Shown: one piece after another, positions 36,699 through 45,268 of the stretch
How the letters are laid out: every line of letters starts with the position of its first letter
Position numbering within the stretch: the stretch's first letter is position 1
Source of the DNA: CBDDCQ01 sp965226285
GTDB taxonomy: Bacteria; Bacteroidota; Bacteroidia; Flavobacteriales; Ichthyobacteriaceae
Assembly: GCA_965226285.1 (NCBI GenBank)
Contig: CBDDCQ010000005.1
Location: 820,168-884,167, forward strand
Length of the DNA stretch: 64,000 nucleotides
Reading direction: 5' to 3'
Notes under the pieces: model-generated
What the model saw: only the letters and a program-made list of their open reading frames with translations
Databases searched by the model: none
Told to the model about the DNA's origin: nothing
Translations under genes and position numbers: made by a program

Positions 36699-38510
36699 AT
36701 GATATCATTAAGTACATTAGATTATACATTTATAACCCTGTTTTTTATTACGACTTTAATTATAGGAATTGTGGTATCTAAAAAATCGGGAGAAAGTTCA
36801 TCAGAATATTTTTTGTCGGGTAGGAATATGCCTTGGTGGATCTTGGGCATATCTATGGTAGCTACTACATTTTCTACTGATACACCCAATTTAGTTACAG
36901 ATATAGTTCGTAATAATGGCGTTGCTGGTAATTGGATTTGGTGGGCATTTTTGATTACAGGGCTTTTAACGGTTTTTGTATATGCTAAGTTATGGCGTAA
37001 ATCGGGAGTAAATACTGATATGGAGTTCTACGAGTTGCGTTATGGAGGAAAACCTGCTAAGTTTTTAAGAAGTTTTCGCTCAATTTATTTGGGAGTGATA
37101 TTTAACTTATTGGCAATGGCTGCAATATCTTTGGCAGCCATCAAGATAGGAGGAATAATGTTAGGTTTAGAAGGATGGCAGACGCTATTATTAGCAGGTT
37201 TAGTAACTGTTGTATTTTCTGCGATGGGAGGATTTAAGGGAGTGATCTATACAGATTTTTTGTTGTTTCTCGTGGCGATGGTAGGAGCTATTGGAGCGGC
37301 GTATTATTTGGTAAATATCCCCGAGGTAGGAGGATTAGATAAACTATTAAATAATGAGAATGTAGTCTCTAAACTCTCTATATTGCCAGATTTTAGCGAT
37401 ACGGAGATGTTTATTACTCTTTTGATTATCCCTATTGCTGTGCAATGGTGGAGTTCTTGGTATCCAGGAGCAGAGCCAGGAGGTGGAGGGTATATAGCAC
37501 AACGAATGTTAGCGGCTAAAGATGAAAATCACGCTATAGGAGCTACTTTCTTTTTTAATATTATGCACTATGCACTGCGTCCTTGGCCATGGGTTTTGGT
37601 GGCTTTAGCTTCTCTGGTGGTATATCCTGATATAAGAAGTATTTCAGAGGCTTTTCCCAATGTAGCAGCAGATAAATTAGGACACGATTTGGCGTACTCT
37701 GCTATGCTTACCAAGTTGCCAAGTGGACTTTTAGGTATTGTATTGGCCTCACTTATGGCGGCCTATATGAGTACTATTTCTACTCACTTGAACTGGGGTG
37801 CATCTTATATAGTGAATGATTTTTATAAGCAATCTATAAACTCTAATGCTACAGAAAAGGAATTGGTAAATGTAGGTAGAACCTCTACAGTTATATTGAT
37901 GATATTGAGTTCTTTGATAGCTTTGCAACTTAGTGATGCCTTGCAATTATTTGATTTGGTTTTAATGTTTGGAGCAGGAACGGGGTTAATTTTTATTTTG
38001 CGTTGGTTTTGGTGGCGCATCAATGCTTGGAGTGAGATTGCAGCTATGTTTACATCAGGTATTATTTCTATATCGTTTAAATTTACACCTTTAGGAGATT
38101 GTTTATTTGGTGCAGAAGGCTTATTGGCAGGGTATTTAAAGTTTCCAGTAGTGGTGGTACTTACAAGTATAGTGTGGTTACTAGCTACATTTTTGACTAA
38201 GCCAGAAGACGATAAGGTGCTTTATGATTTTTATAGGAAAATTCAGCCTGGAGGTGCCGGATGGAAAAAAGTATTAAAAAAGGCTGCTCAAAAGGGTGAG
38301 AATCTTCATACAGAAAAAGGAAATTGGAGTGTGCCTTCAGGTATATTGGCGACACTTCTGGGATTAGTAATGATTTATGCGGTAATGTTTGCCACGGGTA
38401 ATTTTATTTATGGTAAGTATGGTTTAGGTTTGTTTTTGTCTATATTGGCAGTAGTTACAGGTTTTCTGCTGACTAAAGTTTGGAAGAAAATCAAGGCAAA
38501 TATTTTATAA
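36699..38510 (+). CDS. Sodium:solute symporter (SSS family)
   Basis: 603 residues with roughly 14 membrane segments. Early segments carry SGRNMPWWILGISMVATTFSTDTPN, and AAYMSTISTHLNWGASYIVNDFY is the SSS sodium-binding signature near residue 355. Such proteins in Bacteroidota import sugars or related compounds with Na+. It sits 28 bp after the kinase gene and 22 bp before the NagB-LmbE fusion gene, so it is very probably the uptake step for the same substrate. Confidence 0.9.
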   Translation: MISLSTLDYTFITLFFITTLIIGIVVSKKSGESSSEYFLSGRNMPWWILGISMVATTFSTDTPNLVTDIVRNNGVAGNWIWWAFLITGLLTVFVYAKLWRKSGVNTDMEFYELRYGGKPAKFLRSFRSIYLGVIFNLLAMAAISLAAIKIGGIMLGLEGWQTLLLAGLVTVVFSAMGGFKGVIYTDFLLFLVAMVGAIGAAYYLVNIPEVGGLDKLLNNENVVSKLSILPDFSDTEMFITLLIIPIAVQWWSSWYPGAEPGGGGYIAQRMLAAKDENHAIGATFFFNIMHYALRPWPWVLVALASLVVYPDIRSISEAFPNVAADKLGHDLAYSAMLTKLPSGLLGIVLASLMAAYMSTISTHLNWGASYIVNDFYKQSINSNATEKELVNVGRTSTVILMILSSLIALQLSDALQLFDLVLMFGAGTGLIFILRWFWWRINAWSEIAAMFTSGIISISFKFTPLGDCLFGAEGLLAGYLKFPVVVVLTSIVWLLATFLTKPEDDKVLYDFYRKIQPGGAGWKKVLKKAAQKGENLHTEKGNWSVPSGILATLLGLVMIYAVMFATGNFIYGKYGLGLFLSILAVVTGFLLTKVWKKIKANIL

Positions 38511-38532
38511 AATTTAATATTCTAAAAAAGAT

Positions 38533-40464
38533 ATGTTAAAAAGTAATATTGATAAAGCTACAGGGTTCGAAAAAAGACTTGAAAAAATAGATACAGTTAT
38601 TTTTGAAAATCAAGATACGGCATCTAAGGTAATTGCTAAGGAGATAGGAGAGTTAATCAAGCAGAAGCAAGAAAAAAATCAAATGTGCATATTAGGATTA
38701 GCTACGGGTGCTACACCTAAAAATTTATATGCTGAATTGGTGAGGTTACATAGGCAAGGCTTGAGTTTTAAGAATGTAATTTCATTTAATTTAGATGAAT
38801 ATTACCCTGTGAAACCTGATTCTAGCAAGAGTTATGTATATTTTATGAAGAAGCACCTATTTGACCATGTTGATATTTTGAAAAGTAATTACCATATACC
38901 AGATGGCACCTTGAATAAGGATAGAATATTAGATTATTGTGCAGAGTACGAGAAGAAAATAGAGGATGCGGGAGGAATTGATTTGCAAATATTGGGAATA
39001 GGAGGCAATGGACATATAGGCTTTAATGAATCGGGTTCTTTGCGTAATTCAGATACTAGATTGGTAGCACTGGATTACAGTACCAGAAGGGCTGCTTCTT
39101 CAGATTTTGGAGGGCTAAAGAATACGCCCAGAACGGCTATTACTATGGGTATAAAGCAAATTATGAAGGCAAAGAGAATTATACTTATGGCTTGGAGCCA
39201 AGGAAAATCTAGTATTATTTCTAAAGCAGTGGAGGGTAATTTAACGTCTCAAGTGCCAGCATCTTATTTGCAAGAACACAAGAATGCAACTATAATAGTT
39301 GATAAAGCAGCAGCGATTCAACTTACAAGAGTCAAGCAACCATGGCTTATAGAAAAAATTATCTGGACAGATAAGCTTATTAAAAAAGCTGTTGTAGAGT
39401 TAGCATTAAAGTTGAAAAAATCCGTTTTGGCTCTTACAGATGCAGATTATATAGAAAATGGTATGAGCGACCTTATCGTTTCAAAAGGACCTGCTTATGA
39501 TACTAATATCAAAGTGTTTAATGCTTTGCAAAATACTATTACAGGATGGCCCGGAGGTAAACCTGGCATAGAGAATCCTAAACACCCTGAAAGGGGATTT
39601 CCCAAAAGAAAGAGAGTACTTATCTTTTCACCGCACCCCGATGATGATATTATTTCTATGGGAGGTACTTTTATAAGGTTACAGAATCAAAGACACGATG
39701 TACATGTAGCTTATCAAACTTCCGGAAATATTGCTGTAGCAGATGCTGAAGCCATAAGGTTTATGAGGTTTGTAGTGGATTATAATCAGCACTTTGGAGT
39801 AGATAATACAGAAGCAAGAAAAATATACGCTAATGCAGAGAACTTTTTGAATATTAAGGAGAATGGAGGAGTTGATTCCGAGGAATTAAGGGCTGTGAAA
39901 GGTATTATGCGTAAAGGTGAAGCCATAGCTACAGCTAATTATGTGGGTTTAGATGATAGGCATATCCATTTTATGAATTTGCCATTTTATGAGACGGGAA
40001 CTATAGAAAAGAGACCTTTGGGACAGGAAGATATTCAGATTACAATGGATTTAATATCACAGATTCAACCTCATCAAATTTATGTGGCAGGTGATTTGGC
40101 AGACCCACACGGTACGCATAAGGTTTGTTTAAATATAGTATTTAAGGCATGTAAAGAGCTCAAGGAACAAAAGCAGAAGTTTATGGAGGATTGCTGGGTA
40201 TGGATGTACAGGGGGGCTTGGCATGAGTGGGCTATAGACGAGATAGAGATGGCAATACCTATGAGTCCAGAGCAAGTACTTGAAAAGAGGTATGGAATAT
40301 TTAAGCACCAGTCACAAAAAGATGGTGTATTATTTCAAGGTTCAGATACTAGAGAATTTTGGCAAAGGGCAGAAGATAGAAATGCTGAAACGGCAAATTT
40401 ATACCGTAAATTAGGATTAGCCAGTTATGCTGCTATGGAAGCCTTTGTAAAGTGGGACTTCTAA
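38533..40464 (+). CDS. nagB: Glucosamine-6-phosphate deaminase fused to LmbE/PIG-L-type deacetylase
   Basis: 643 residues. Residues about 30-270 are NagB: LGLATGATPKNLYAELV, ISFNLDEYYPV, LQILGIGGNGHIGFNESGS. Residues about 355-640 are an LmbE-like zinc deacetylase: LIFSPHPDDDIISMGGTFI (metal site) and the distal HGTHKVC. NagB converts glucosamine-6-phosphate to fructose-6-phosphate and ammonia; LmbE proteins remove acetyl from N-acetylglucosamine-type groups. The fusion, found in Bacteroidota from what I know, may deacetylate and deaminate in sequence. In this operon it would act after transport and phosphorylation. Confidence 0.9.
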   Translation: MLKSNIDKATGFEKRLEKIDTVIFENQDTASKVIAKEIGELIKQKQEKNQMCILGLATGATPKNLYAELVRLHRQGLSFKNVISFNLDEYYPVKPDSSKSYVYFMKKHLFDHVDILKSNYHIPDGTLNKDRILDYCAEYEKKIEDAGGIDLQILGIGGNGHIGFNESGSLRNSDTRLVALDYSTRRAASSDFGGLKNTPRTAITMGIKQIMKAKRIILMAWSQGKSSIISKAVEGNLTSQVPASYLQEHKNATIIVDKAAAIQLTRVKQPWLIEKIIWTDKLIKKAVVELALKLKKSVLALTDADYIENGMSDLIVSKGPAYDTNIKVFNALQNTITGWPGGKPGIENPKHPERGFPKRKRVLIFSPHPDDDIISMGGTFIRLQNQRHDVHVAYQTSGNIAVADAEAIRFMRFVVDYNQHFGVDNTEARKIYANAENFLNIKENGGVDSEELRAVKGIMRKGEAIATANYVGLDDRHIHFMNLPFYETGTIEKRPLGQEDIQITMDLISQIQPHQIYVAGDLADPHGTHKVCLNIVFKACKELKEQKQKFMEDCWVWMYRGAWHEWAIDEIEMAIPMSPEQVLEKRYGIFKHQSQKDGVLFQGSDTREFWQRAEDRNAETANLYRKLGLASYAAMEAFVKWDF

Positions 40465-40759
40465 GTTATATCAAATTCAAGCTAACTTTAGATTTGAGCA
40501 TACAAGCCTCCTTGTTCCCCATTTTGAAGATTAAAAAAAATGAGGGTATCCTATAATTAAAAGAACAGTATAATGTATGCTTGCAAAAAATATAATTCTT
40601 TTTTACGCTGCTATGGGACAATATAAAAATGATAGTTTTTGATCCACCCTTTTTCAATAAATTGGAATTTCAAGAATACTTTTATTTATCAATGTGAATT
40701 TGCTGTAAACACCTATTTTTAAAAGGCATTTTAAATATTTGAAAAAAGTAAAAATTAAT
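40465..40759. other. Intergenic stretch without recognisable gene
   Basis: About 295 bp between the nagB fusion and the leuD promoter. No start/stop pattern with family-like sequence is seen on either strand; a minus-strand frame here has an unconvincing composition. Confidence 0.5.
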
Positions 40760-40767
40760 TATATTTG
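40760..40767 (+). promoter_or_regulatory. Bacteroidota -7 box for leuD-leuB
   Basis: TATATTTG, about 105 bp ahead of leuD, leaving room for a leader that contains the small open frame at 40790. Confidence 0.55.
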
Positions 40768-40789
40768 CACTTCTAAATTTTTATAAAAA

Positions 40790-40858
40790 ATGCTTGGCTT
40801 TTTGTTAAACACTCTTAAAAATACTTTTAATAGTAATCACAAAATAGAAATTATCTAA
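40790..40858 (+). CDS. Possible leader peptide of the leuDB transcript
   Basis: A 22-codon frame, ATG at 40790 and TAA at 40856-40858, between promoter and leuD. The first nine residues are MLGFLLNTL, with four leucines, as expected of a leucine attenuation leader. No convincing terminator/antiterminator pair of hairpins is seen in the remaining 14 bp, and no strong ribosome-binding site is visible, so this is a hypothesis. Confidence 0.3.
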   Translation: MLGFLLNTLKNTFNSNHKIEII

Positions 40859-40872
40859 ATTACAATTAGTAT

Positions 40873-41475
40873 ATGAAAAAATTTACAACTTTAATTTCTG
40901 CAGGCATACCGTTACCTATAGAAAACATAGATACAGACCAAATTATACCTGCACGATTTTTAAAAGCTACTTCTCGAGAAGGTTTTGGAGATAATTTATT
41001 TAGAGATTGGAGGTTTGACAAAGATGGTAATATCAAAGAAGACTTTCCTTTAAATGAACCAAAATACAAAGGGAATAGTATATTAGTTGCAGGCAAAAAC
41101 TTTGGTTGTGGTTCCTCTAGAGAACATGCTGCATGGGCAATTCACGACTATGGATTCAAGGTAGTAATCAGTAGTTTTTTTGCAGATATTTTCAAAAATA
41201 ATGCTCTTAATAATGGCGTACTTCCCTTACAAGTATCTGATATATTTTTAAATGAAATATTTGAGCAAATCAAATCAAACCCAAATACAGAATTAAAAGT
41301 GAATTTAGAAAAACAAACCATTACTATTTTATCTATTCGTAAAAATGAAAAATTTGAAATTAATTCTTATAAAAAAAACTGTCTACAAAATGGCTATGAT
41401 GACATAGATTTTCTATTGAACATCAAAGACAAAATAAAAGATTATCACTCAAAAAGACCTCATTATCTAAATTAA
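40873..41475 (+). CDS. leuD: 3-isopropylmalate dehydratase small subunit
   Basis: 200 residues. With LeuC it isomerises 2- to 3-isopropylmalate in leucine synthesis. Swivelling aconitase domain signatures: IPLPIENIDTDQIIPARFLK and VAGKNFGCGSSREHAAWAI, plus SSFFADIFKNNALNNGVLPLQV. The large subunit gene leuC, normally adjacent, is not in the window. The leuB gene follows after 7 bp. Confidence 0.94.
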   Translation: MKKFTTLISAGIPLPIENIDTDQIIPARFLKATSREGFGDNLFRDWRFDKDGNIKEDFPLNEPKYKGNSILVAGKNFGCGSSREHAAWAIHDYGFKVVISSFFADIFKNNALNNGVLPLQVSDIFLNEIFEQIKSNPNTELKVNLEKQTITILSIRKNEKFEINSYKKNCLQNGYDDIDFLLNIKDKIKDYHSKRPHYLN

Positions 41476-41482
41476 ATAAACT

Positions 41483-42553
41483 ATGGAATATAAAATTGTA
41501 CTATTAGCCGGAGATGGGATAGGTCCTGAAATCATACATGAAGGAAAAAAGGTAATGCAAGCCATTGCTCATAAGTTTCAGCACATATTCCATTTTGAAA
41601 ATGGACTGGTAGGTGCTATTGCTATTGACCAAACAGGAAATCCATATCCAGATGAAACACACAAACTTTGTATGAATGCCGATGCCATTTTATTTGGTGC
41701 TATTGGATCCCCTAAATACGATAATGATCCCAGGGCTAAAGTAAGACCTGAACAGGGATTATTGGCTATGAGAAAAAAATTAGGGCTATATGCCAATGTA
41801 AGACCTGTAACTACCTTTAAGTCTCTAATAGAGAAATCTCCGCTCAAAATACATTTGGTAGATGGAGCTGACTTTATAATAGTAAGAGAACTTACTGGTG
41901 GAATTTACTTTGGACAACCTAGAGGAAGAAGTGAGAATGGAGAAATAGCCTTTGATAGTTGTGTATATTCCAAAGAGGAAATTAAGCGAATATGTACACT
42001 TGCTTTTCAATATGCAGGTAACAGAAAAAAGAAACTCACCATAGTAGATAAAGCCAATGTATTGGCTACCTCCAGACTTTGGAGAGAAGTAGCGCAACAA
42101 ATGGAGAAAGAGTATCCTGAAATTACTACAGAATATATGTTTGTAGATAATGCCTCTATGAAACTCATACAGAACCCAAAAGCCTTTGATGTAATAGTTA
42201 CAGAGAATATGTTTGGAGATATTCTTACTGATGAAGCTAGTGTAATTACGGGTTCACTAGGTCTTTTACCTTCCGCTTCTGTAGGGGTACATACCTCGGT
42301 ATTTGAACCCATACACGGGTCATACCCACAAGCCACAGGTAAAAACATAGCAAATCCTATTGCTACTATACTATCTACTGCTATGTTATTAGATGCCCTT
42401 AAACTCAATGTTGAAGCCAATGTAGTAAGAACTGCTGTAGAAGCATCTTTAGAGGCTAGTTTTGTAACAGAAGATTTAGATAAAATCAACCCAAAAACAA
42501 CTAGCGAAGTAGGAGATTGGATCTATAATTATATACAAGACATTAAACTCTAA
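41483..42553 (+). CDS. leuB: 3-isopropylmalate dehydrogenase
   Basis: 356 residues. It oxidises and decarboxylates 3-isopropylmalate with NAD+. Motifs: LLAGDGIGPEIIHEG, VRPEQGLLAMRKKLGLYANVRP, ELTGGIYFGQPRG (substrate pocket), DKANVLATSRLWREV, the metal-binding region FVDNASM and NMFGDILTDEASVITGSLGL, and PIHGSYPQATGKNIANP (NAD). All key residues are present, so it should be active if LeuA and LeuC exist elsewhere. It converges on gatC. Confidence 0.95.
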   Translation: MEYKIVLLAGDGIGPEIIHEGKKVMQAIAHKFQHIFHFENGLVGAIAIDQTGNPYPDETHKLCMNADAILFGAIGSPKYDNDPRAKVRPEQGLLAMRKKLGLYANVRPVTTFKSLIEKSPLKIHLVDGADFIIVRELTGGIYFGQPRGRSENGEIAFDSCVYSKEEIKRICTLAFQYAGNRKKKLTIVDKANVLATSRLWREVAQQMEKEYPEITTEYMFVDNASMKLIQNPKAFDVIVTENMFGDILTDEASVITGSLGLLPSASVGVHTSVFEPIHGSYPQATGKNIANPIATILSTAMLLDALKLNVEANVVRTAVEASLEASFVTEDLDKINPKTTSEVGDWIYNYIQDIKL

Positions 42554-42563
42554 AACAATTTTC

Positions 42564-42854
42564 TTATTTTTTAAGCACTTTAGGAATCTTGATATAATCA
42601 GAATCTTTCACTGGTACATTTTTAAGAGCTTCCTCTTGAGATATGGTCTCTATCACCTTGTCGTCTCTTAATATATCCCTTTGTTGATTCATATATATTA
42701 AAGGTTCTATCCCTGTAGTATCTAATTCATTCAATTTATTTACAAACTCTATCATCTTGCCTAAATCATCTATTATCTTCAATTTTTCCTCATCATTAAA
42801 TTCCAATTTAGCTAAATTGGATAATTTATCTATAGTTTTTTCTGTTATCTTCAT
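42564..42854 (-). CDS. gatC: Asp-tRNA(Asn)/Glu-tRNA(Gln) amidotransferase subunit C
   Basis: 96 residues, normal for GatC, the small linker subunit of GatCAB. Characteristic segments are TIDKLSNLAKLEFNDEEKLKIIDDLGKMIEFVNKLNELD and GIEPLIY near residue 45. GatCAB amidates mischarged Glu-tRNA(Gln) and Asp-tRNA(Asn). gatA and gatB are not in the window. It lies 21 bp downstream of the plsC-like gene. Confidence 0.9.
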   Translation of the reverse strand: MKITEKTIDKLSNLAKLEFNDEEKLKIIDDLGKMIEFVNKLNELDTTGIEPLIYMNQQRDILRDDKVIETISQEEALKNVPVKDSDYIKIPKVLKK

Positions 42855-42875
42855 AAATTTATAATTGATTTATTA

Positions 42876-43604
42876 TCAATTTTTTATAATTTTATTCTTT
42901 ATAAAATTATAGGTGTCTTGCTTTAGTTTTTTCTTATTCATAGATGAGTTAACATCTATGAGGTTATATATCTCTATTCTTGATATACCTGGTCTGCCTT
43001 TTAACCAGTTATAAGGATAATACTCTTTATTATCCATAAAAATAATAGGTAAAATAGGGGTATTTGTATCTACTGCAAGAGAGAAGACACCATCTTTAAA
43101 CTTTTCTAATGTAATATGTTCATCAGGTACTGTACCCTCTGGAAATATACATAGTTTCCCTCCTAATAATATTAACTCTTTAGATTTTAAATATGCACTT
43201 TTCCTACTTTGATAAGAACTTCTATTTACCGTAATATTTGTGGCTTTATAAATTACCCCGAATATAGGTATTCTAGCTAATTCTTTCTTTCCTACAAAAG
43301 ACAAATCCCCTGGAGTGATGGCGCACAAAAAGATAGCATCCAACTTAGATACATGATTGGCAATAATAACATATCTTTTATTTTCTTTGGGGAACTCTCC
43401 TATAACTTTATAAGGAATTCCTATGCCATATAAAATTAACTTTGCCCAAAGCTTTCTTATACTAAAAAATAATTTGTGATATTTAATAAAAATAGCTAAA
43501 AAAGCGAAAGGTACACAAATAAGCGTACTAATAATTGATACTACTACAAACCAAATTCGCCAAATGAACCTAAGAAATATAACTATAATATTAAATATTA
43601 TCAT
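42876..43604 (-). CDS. plsC: 1-acyl-sn-glycerol-3-phosphate acyltransferase
   Basis: 242 residues. One or two N-terminal membrane segments precede the acyltransferase domain with motif I NHVSKLD (HX4D) near residue 85, motif II in the VNRSSYQSRK region, motif III IFPEGTVPD, and a proline-bearing motif IV (NTPILPIIFMD). It makes phosphatidic acid from lysophosphatidic acid at the inner membrane. Standard length. Confidence 0.9.
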   Translation of the reverse strand: MIIFNIIVIFLRFIWRIWFVVVSIISTLICVPFAFLAIFIKYHKLFFSIRKLWAKLILYGIGIPYKVIGEFPKENKRYVIIANHVSKLDAIFLCAITPGDLSFVGKKELARIPIFGVIYKATNITVNRSSYQSRKSAYLKSKELILLGGKLCIFPEGTVPDEHITLEKFKDGVFSLAVDTNTPILPIIFMDNKEYYPYNWLKGRPGISRIEIYNLIDVNSSMNKKKLKQDTYNFIKNKIIKN

Positions 43605-43639
43605 CTAAATGTACTAAAATAAATAATAATCTATATAAA

Positions 43640-43672
43640 AACTCCTATCTAATATAAATTTCAATAGGAGTT
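43640..43672 (-). terminator. Inverted repeat, terminator-like
   Basis: 9-bp perfect arms, 43640-43648 and 43664-43672, with a 15-base AT-rich loop and a T-rich tract beyond the left arm on the minus strand. It sits downstream of the eroded tRNA-Asp copy and upstream of plsC. Confidence 0.5.
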
Positions 43673-43703
43673 AAAACAATGTTATGTTATGAAAAAATTT
43701 AAG

Positions 43704-43767
43704 CGATCTGATGAGACTCGAACTCGTGCCCCCCACGTATTCTTTCTAACCAACTGAACTACAGACC
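43704..43767 (-). pseudogene. Eroded tRNA-Asp copy without a complete anticodon arm
   Basis: 64 bp on the minus strand, matching the intact tRNA-Asp in the D arm (TAGTTCAGTTGGTTAGAA) and T loop (GAGTTCGAGTCTC), but 10 bp shorter. The anticodon arm, including GTC, is replaced by AAGAATACGTGGGGGG, and acceptor pairs are damaged. The flank just upstream (TAAGTTTG box and CATGTAA) also matches the intact copy, so this is the remains of a duplicated tRNA gene rather than a distinct RNA. Confidence 0.85.
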
Positions 43768-43823
43768 TCGATTTTATACAATGATTGCAAACTTACATGT
43801 TTTTTTATTAAAAAACTTAAAAA

Positions 43824-44288
43824 TTATTTTCTTATTGACTCCATATTAAGTAAGAATTTTTTTCTCCATAATCCTGCTCCAAACCCGACTAATTTTCCAT
43901 TATCTCCTATAATTCTATGGCATGGAATAATGATACTTATAGGGTTTTTACCATTGGCACCTCCCACAGCACGCATAGCTTTAGGATTATTTACAATTGC
44001 TGCTTGCTGCTTATAACTTATTGTTTTTCCATAAGGTACTTTTTGCATAGCATCCCAACACTTCTGCTGAAAAGGTGTTCCAAAAATATATTTTAACTTC
44101 AATTCAAAAATCCTACGCTTACCGTTAAAATATTCCTCAAGTTGATTTTTACATCCTAATACAACATCTGAAAATAGTTCTTTCTTATTCACCTCCTCTA
44201 CAAAGTAAACTCCTGTGATGAAATCACCTTGTCCTATAATTTTAATATGACCTAGATAACTGTGATAAAGATAAACTAACCCTTTCAT
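43824..44288 (-). CDS. ogt: Methylated-DNA-[protein]-cysteine S-methyltransferase
   Basis: 154 residues, single-domain Ogt type. The active-site cysteine lies in IIIPCHRIIGDNGKLVGFGAGLWRK, and the DNA-binding helix region reads VPYGKTISYKQQAAIVNNPKAMRAVGGANGKNP. It removes alkyl groups from O6-methylguanine and is consumed. It stands exactly where most of rpmA and the space up to tRNA-Asp should be in the duplicated locus, so it was acquired or kept by rearrangement. Confidence 0.93.
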   Translation of the reverse strand: MKGLVYLYHSYLGHIKIIGQGDFITGVYFVEEVNKKELFSDVVLGCKNQLEEYFNGKRRIFELKLKYIFGTPFQQKCWDAMQKVPYGKTISYKQQAAIVNNPKAMRAVGGANGKNPISIIIPCHRIIGDNGKLVGFGAGLWRKKFLLNMESIRK

Positions 44289-44295
44289 TTACTCT

Positions 44296-44340
44296 TTATG
44301 ATAAAAAATTAGAGCTTCCTACTCCTTTCTTATGTGCCAT
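44296..44340 (-). pseudogene. Truncated 5' end of rpmA (duplicate copy)
   Basis: Encodes MAHKKGVGSSNFLS then stop; the first ten residues are identical to the intact rpmA at 49267-49518, after which homology ends. The shared upstream sequence shows it belongs to the duplicated rplU-rpmA segment. Confidence 0.9.
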
Positions 44341-44793
44341 AATTCAACCATTTATTTTATTTATCTTTTATTTCCTTATTAAGACACTACAATATTACTA
44401 ATACTTAACTTAGTAAGGTGTTGTCTGTGTCCATTTTTCTTTTCGTAACTCTTTCTTCTCTTCTTTTTGAAAACAATTACTTTATCACCTTTGAGGTGAT
44501 CCTCTATCTTAGCCTCTATTACAGCTCCTTTTATAACTGGCGTACCAACCTTTATTTTACCTCCGTTATCCAAAAGTAATACAGAATTAAAAGAAACCTT
44601 CTCTCCCTTTTCTCCACTCAAAGAGTGCACAAAAATATGTTGGTCTTTTTGTACTTTGTACTGTTGACCTGCTATCTCTACAATTGCGTACATATATTTA
44701 AAGTTTATAATTATTTACCTAACAATTCAGGAGTGCAAATTTACAATATATTCTAATAAATACAATAACACACCCTATTAAAAATTATGTTGG
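44309..44793 (-). repeat. Segmental duplication, copy A (matches 49487-49970)
   Basis: Covers the start of rpmA, the whole of rplU, its promoter and the last 13 bp of the LOG-family gene. Only scattered differences separate the copies, mainly outside rplU. The left-hand continuation to the eroded tRNA-Asp shows that the duplication once reached about 43.7 kb. Confidence 0.9.
44379..44693 (-). CDS. rplU: 50S ribosomal protein L21, duplicate copy A
   Basis: 104 residues with the L21 pattern MYAIVEIAGQQYKVQKDQHI, KKRRKSYEKKNGHRQ and TKLSISNI at the end. It is identical to copy B (49557-49871) except for Gly44 versus Ala44. Upstream the TAAATTTG promoter box is preserved at 44736-44743, so this copy can be expressed. 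Two rplU genes in one genome are unusual. It is part of a duplication of about 485 bp. Confidence 0.93.
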   Translation of the reverse strand: MYAIVEIAGQQYKVQKDQHIFVHSLSGEKGEKVSFNSVLLLDNGGKIKVGTPVIKGAVIEAKIEDHLKGDKVIVFKKKRRKSYEKKNGHRQHLTKLSISNIVVS

Positions 44794-44926
44794 CAACGCA
44801 CCACCAAACTTGCTTTTAGATGGTATCACATTTTGTGATACCAAATTATTAATCTCCTCATTGGTTAATTCAAACATAAAACCCATAGGGAAAAAACATT
44901 TTATATTTCTCCTTACGGCTTGTTTT
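44785..44926 (-). pseudogene. Fragment of a third ORF6N-domain gene
   Basis: Minus-strand frame IKQAVRRNIKCFFPMGFMFE continuing LTNEEINNLVSQNVIPSKSK aligns with residues 35-72 of the two intact ORF6N proteins. It has no start, and its last codons run into the duplicated segment. It contains the 23-bp palindrome 44821-44843. Confidence 0.85.
44821..44843. repeat. In-gene palindrome of the third ORF6N fragment
   Basis: 10-bp perfect arms (44821-44830 and 44834-44843), 3-base centre TTT; left arm TGGTATCACA. The inner TCACA/TGTGA is shared with genes A and B while the outer part is different yet still symmetric. Confidence 0.88.
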
Positions 44927-45023
44927 ATGGAGTTAATTCTTTTGTTTTAACAAATTTGAAATTTTTAAGCAGTTCCAAAACAAAAGAGGCTTTTTCGTCT
45001 TTTATATCTAATAATAGTTTCAT
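44925..45023 (-). pseudogene. N-terminal half of a toxin-antitoxin antitoxin
   Basis: ATG at 45023, stop at 44925: MKLLLDIKDEKASFVLELLK then NFKFVKTKELTP. This is the N-terminus of a small Bacteroidota antitoxin family usually followed by RelE/ParE toxins. The missing C-terminal half (YKAGVLEGIKEAVEEMKLIK and onward) is fused to an ORF6N protein at 46283-46422. A 29-bp stretch is identical at both break points (44926-44954 and 46392-46420). Confidence 0.75.
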
Positions 45024-45138
45024 ATCATACTAATTTTTGTAACAGACTTTGATACTGCAAAGGTAAATATAAAATTACAATATAAAAAATATTCTCATTT
45101 ATTGATTTTTTTATTAGCTTTTTATTGAATTTAGGGCA

Positions 45139-45164
45139 TAAAAAAAGGGTGCATAAAACACCCC
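45139..45164 (-). terminator. Rho-independent terminator, probably the original tRNA-Asp terminator
   Basis: On the minus strand GGGTG, a 7-base loop, CACCC, then seven T. It directly follows the 21-bp tRNA-Asp 3'-end repeat, in the order tRNA end, CTAAG, hairpin, so it looks like the terminator that once followed tRNA-Asp. Confidence 0.75.
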
Positions 45165-45183
45165 TTAGCGGTCTGGACGAGAC
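45163..45183 (-). repeat. tRNA-Asp 3'-end direct repeat (attachment-site-like), left copy
   Basis: CCTTAGCGGTCTGGACGAGA plus C is identical to 49033-49053, which is the 3' end of the intact tRNA-Asp and six flanking bases. Same orientation. The pair brackets about 3.85 kb. This is the arrangement left by integration of an element into a tRNA 3' end; no integrase gene is seen between the repeats. Confidence 0.75.
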
Positions 45184-45268
45184 GAACACCTTACTTTCTA
45201 ATTATTTCATTTTCAGCAACTTAAAATAGATATAAAATTATATCGACAGGAATATTGGCAATTTTTTT

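Noticed and set aside
40466..40657. Minus-strand 63-codon frame downstream of the nagB fusion
   Set aside because: Composition is unlike neighbouring proteins, no start signal, no family resemblance.
43704..43767. A second functional tRNA
   Set aside because: The anticodon loop is missing and acceptor and T-stem pairs are broken.
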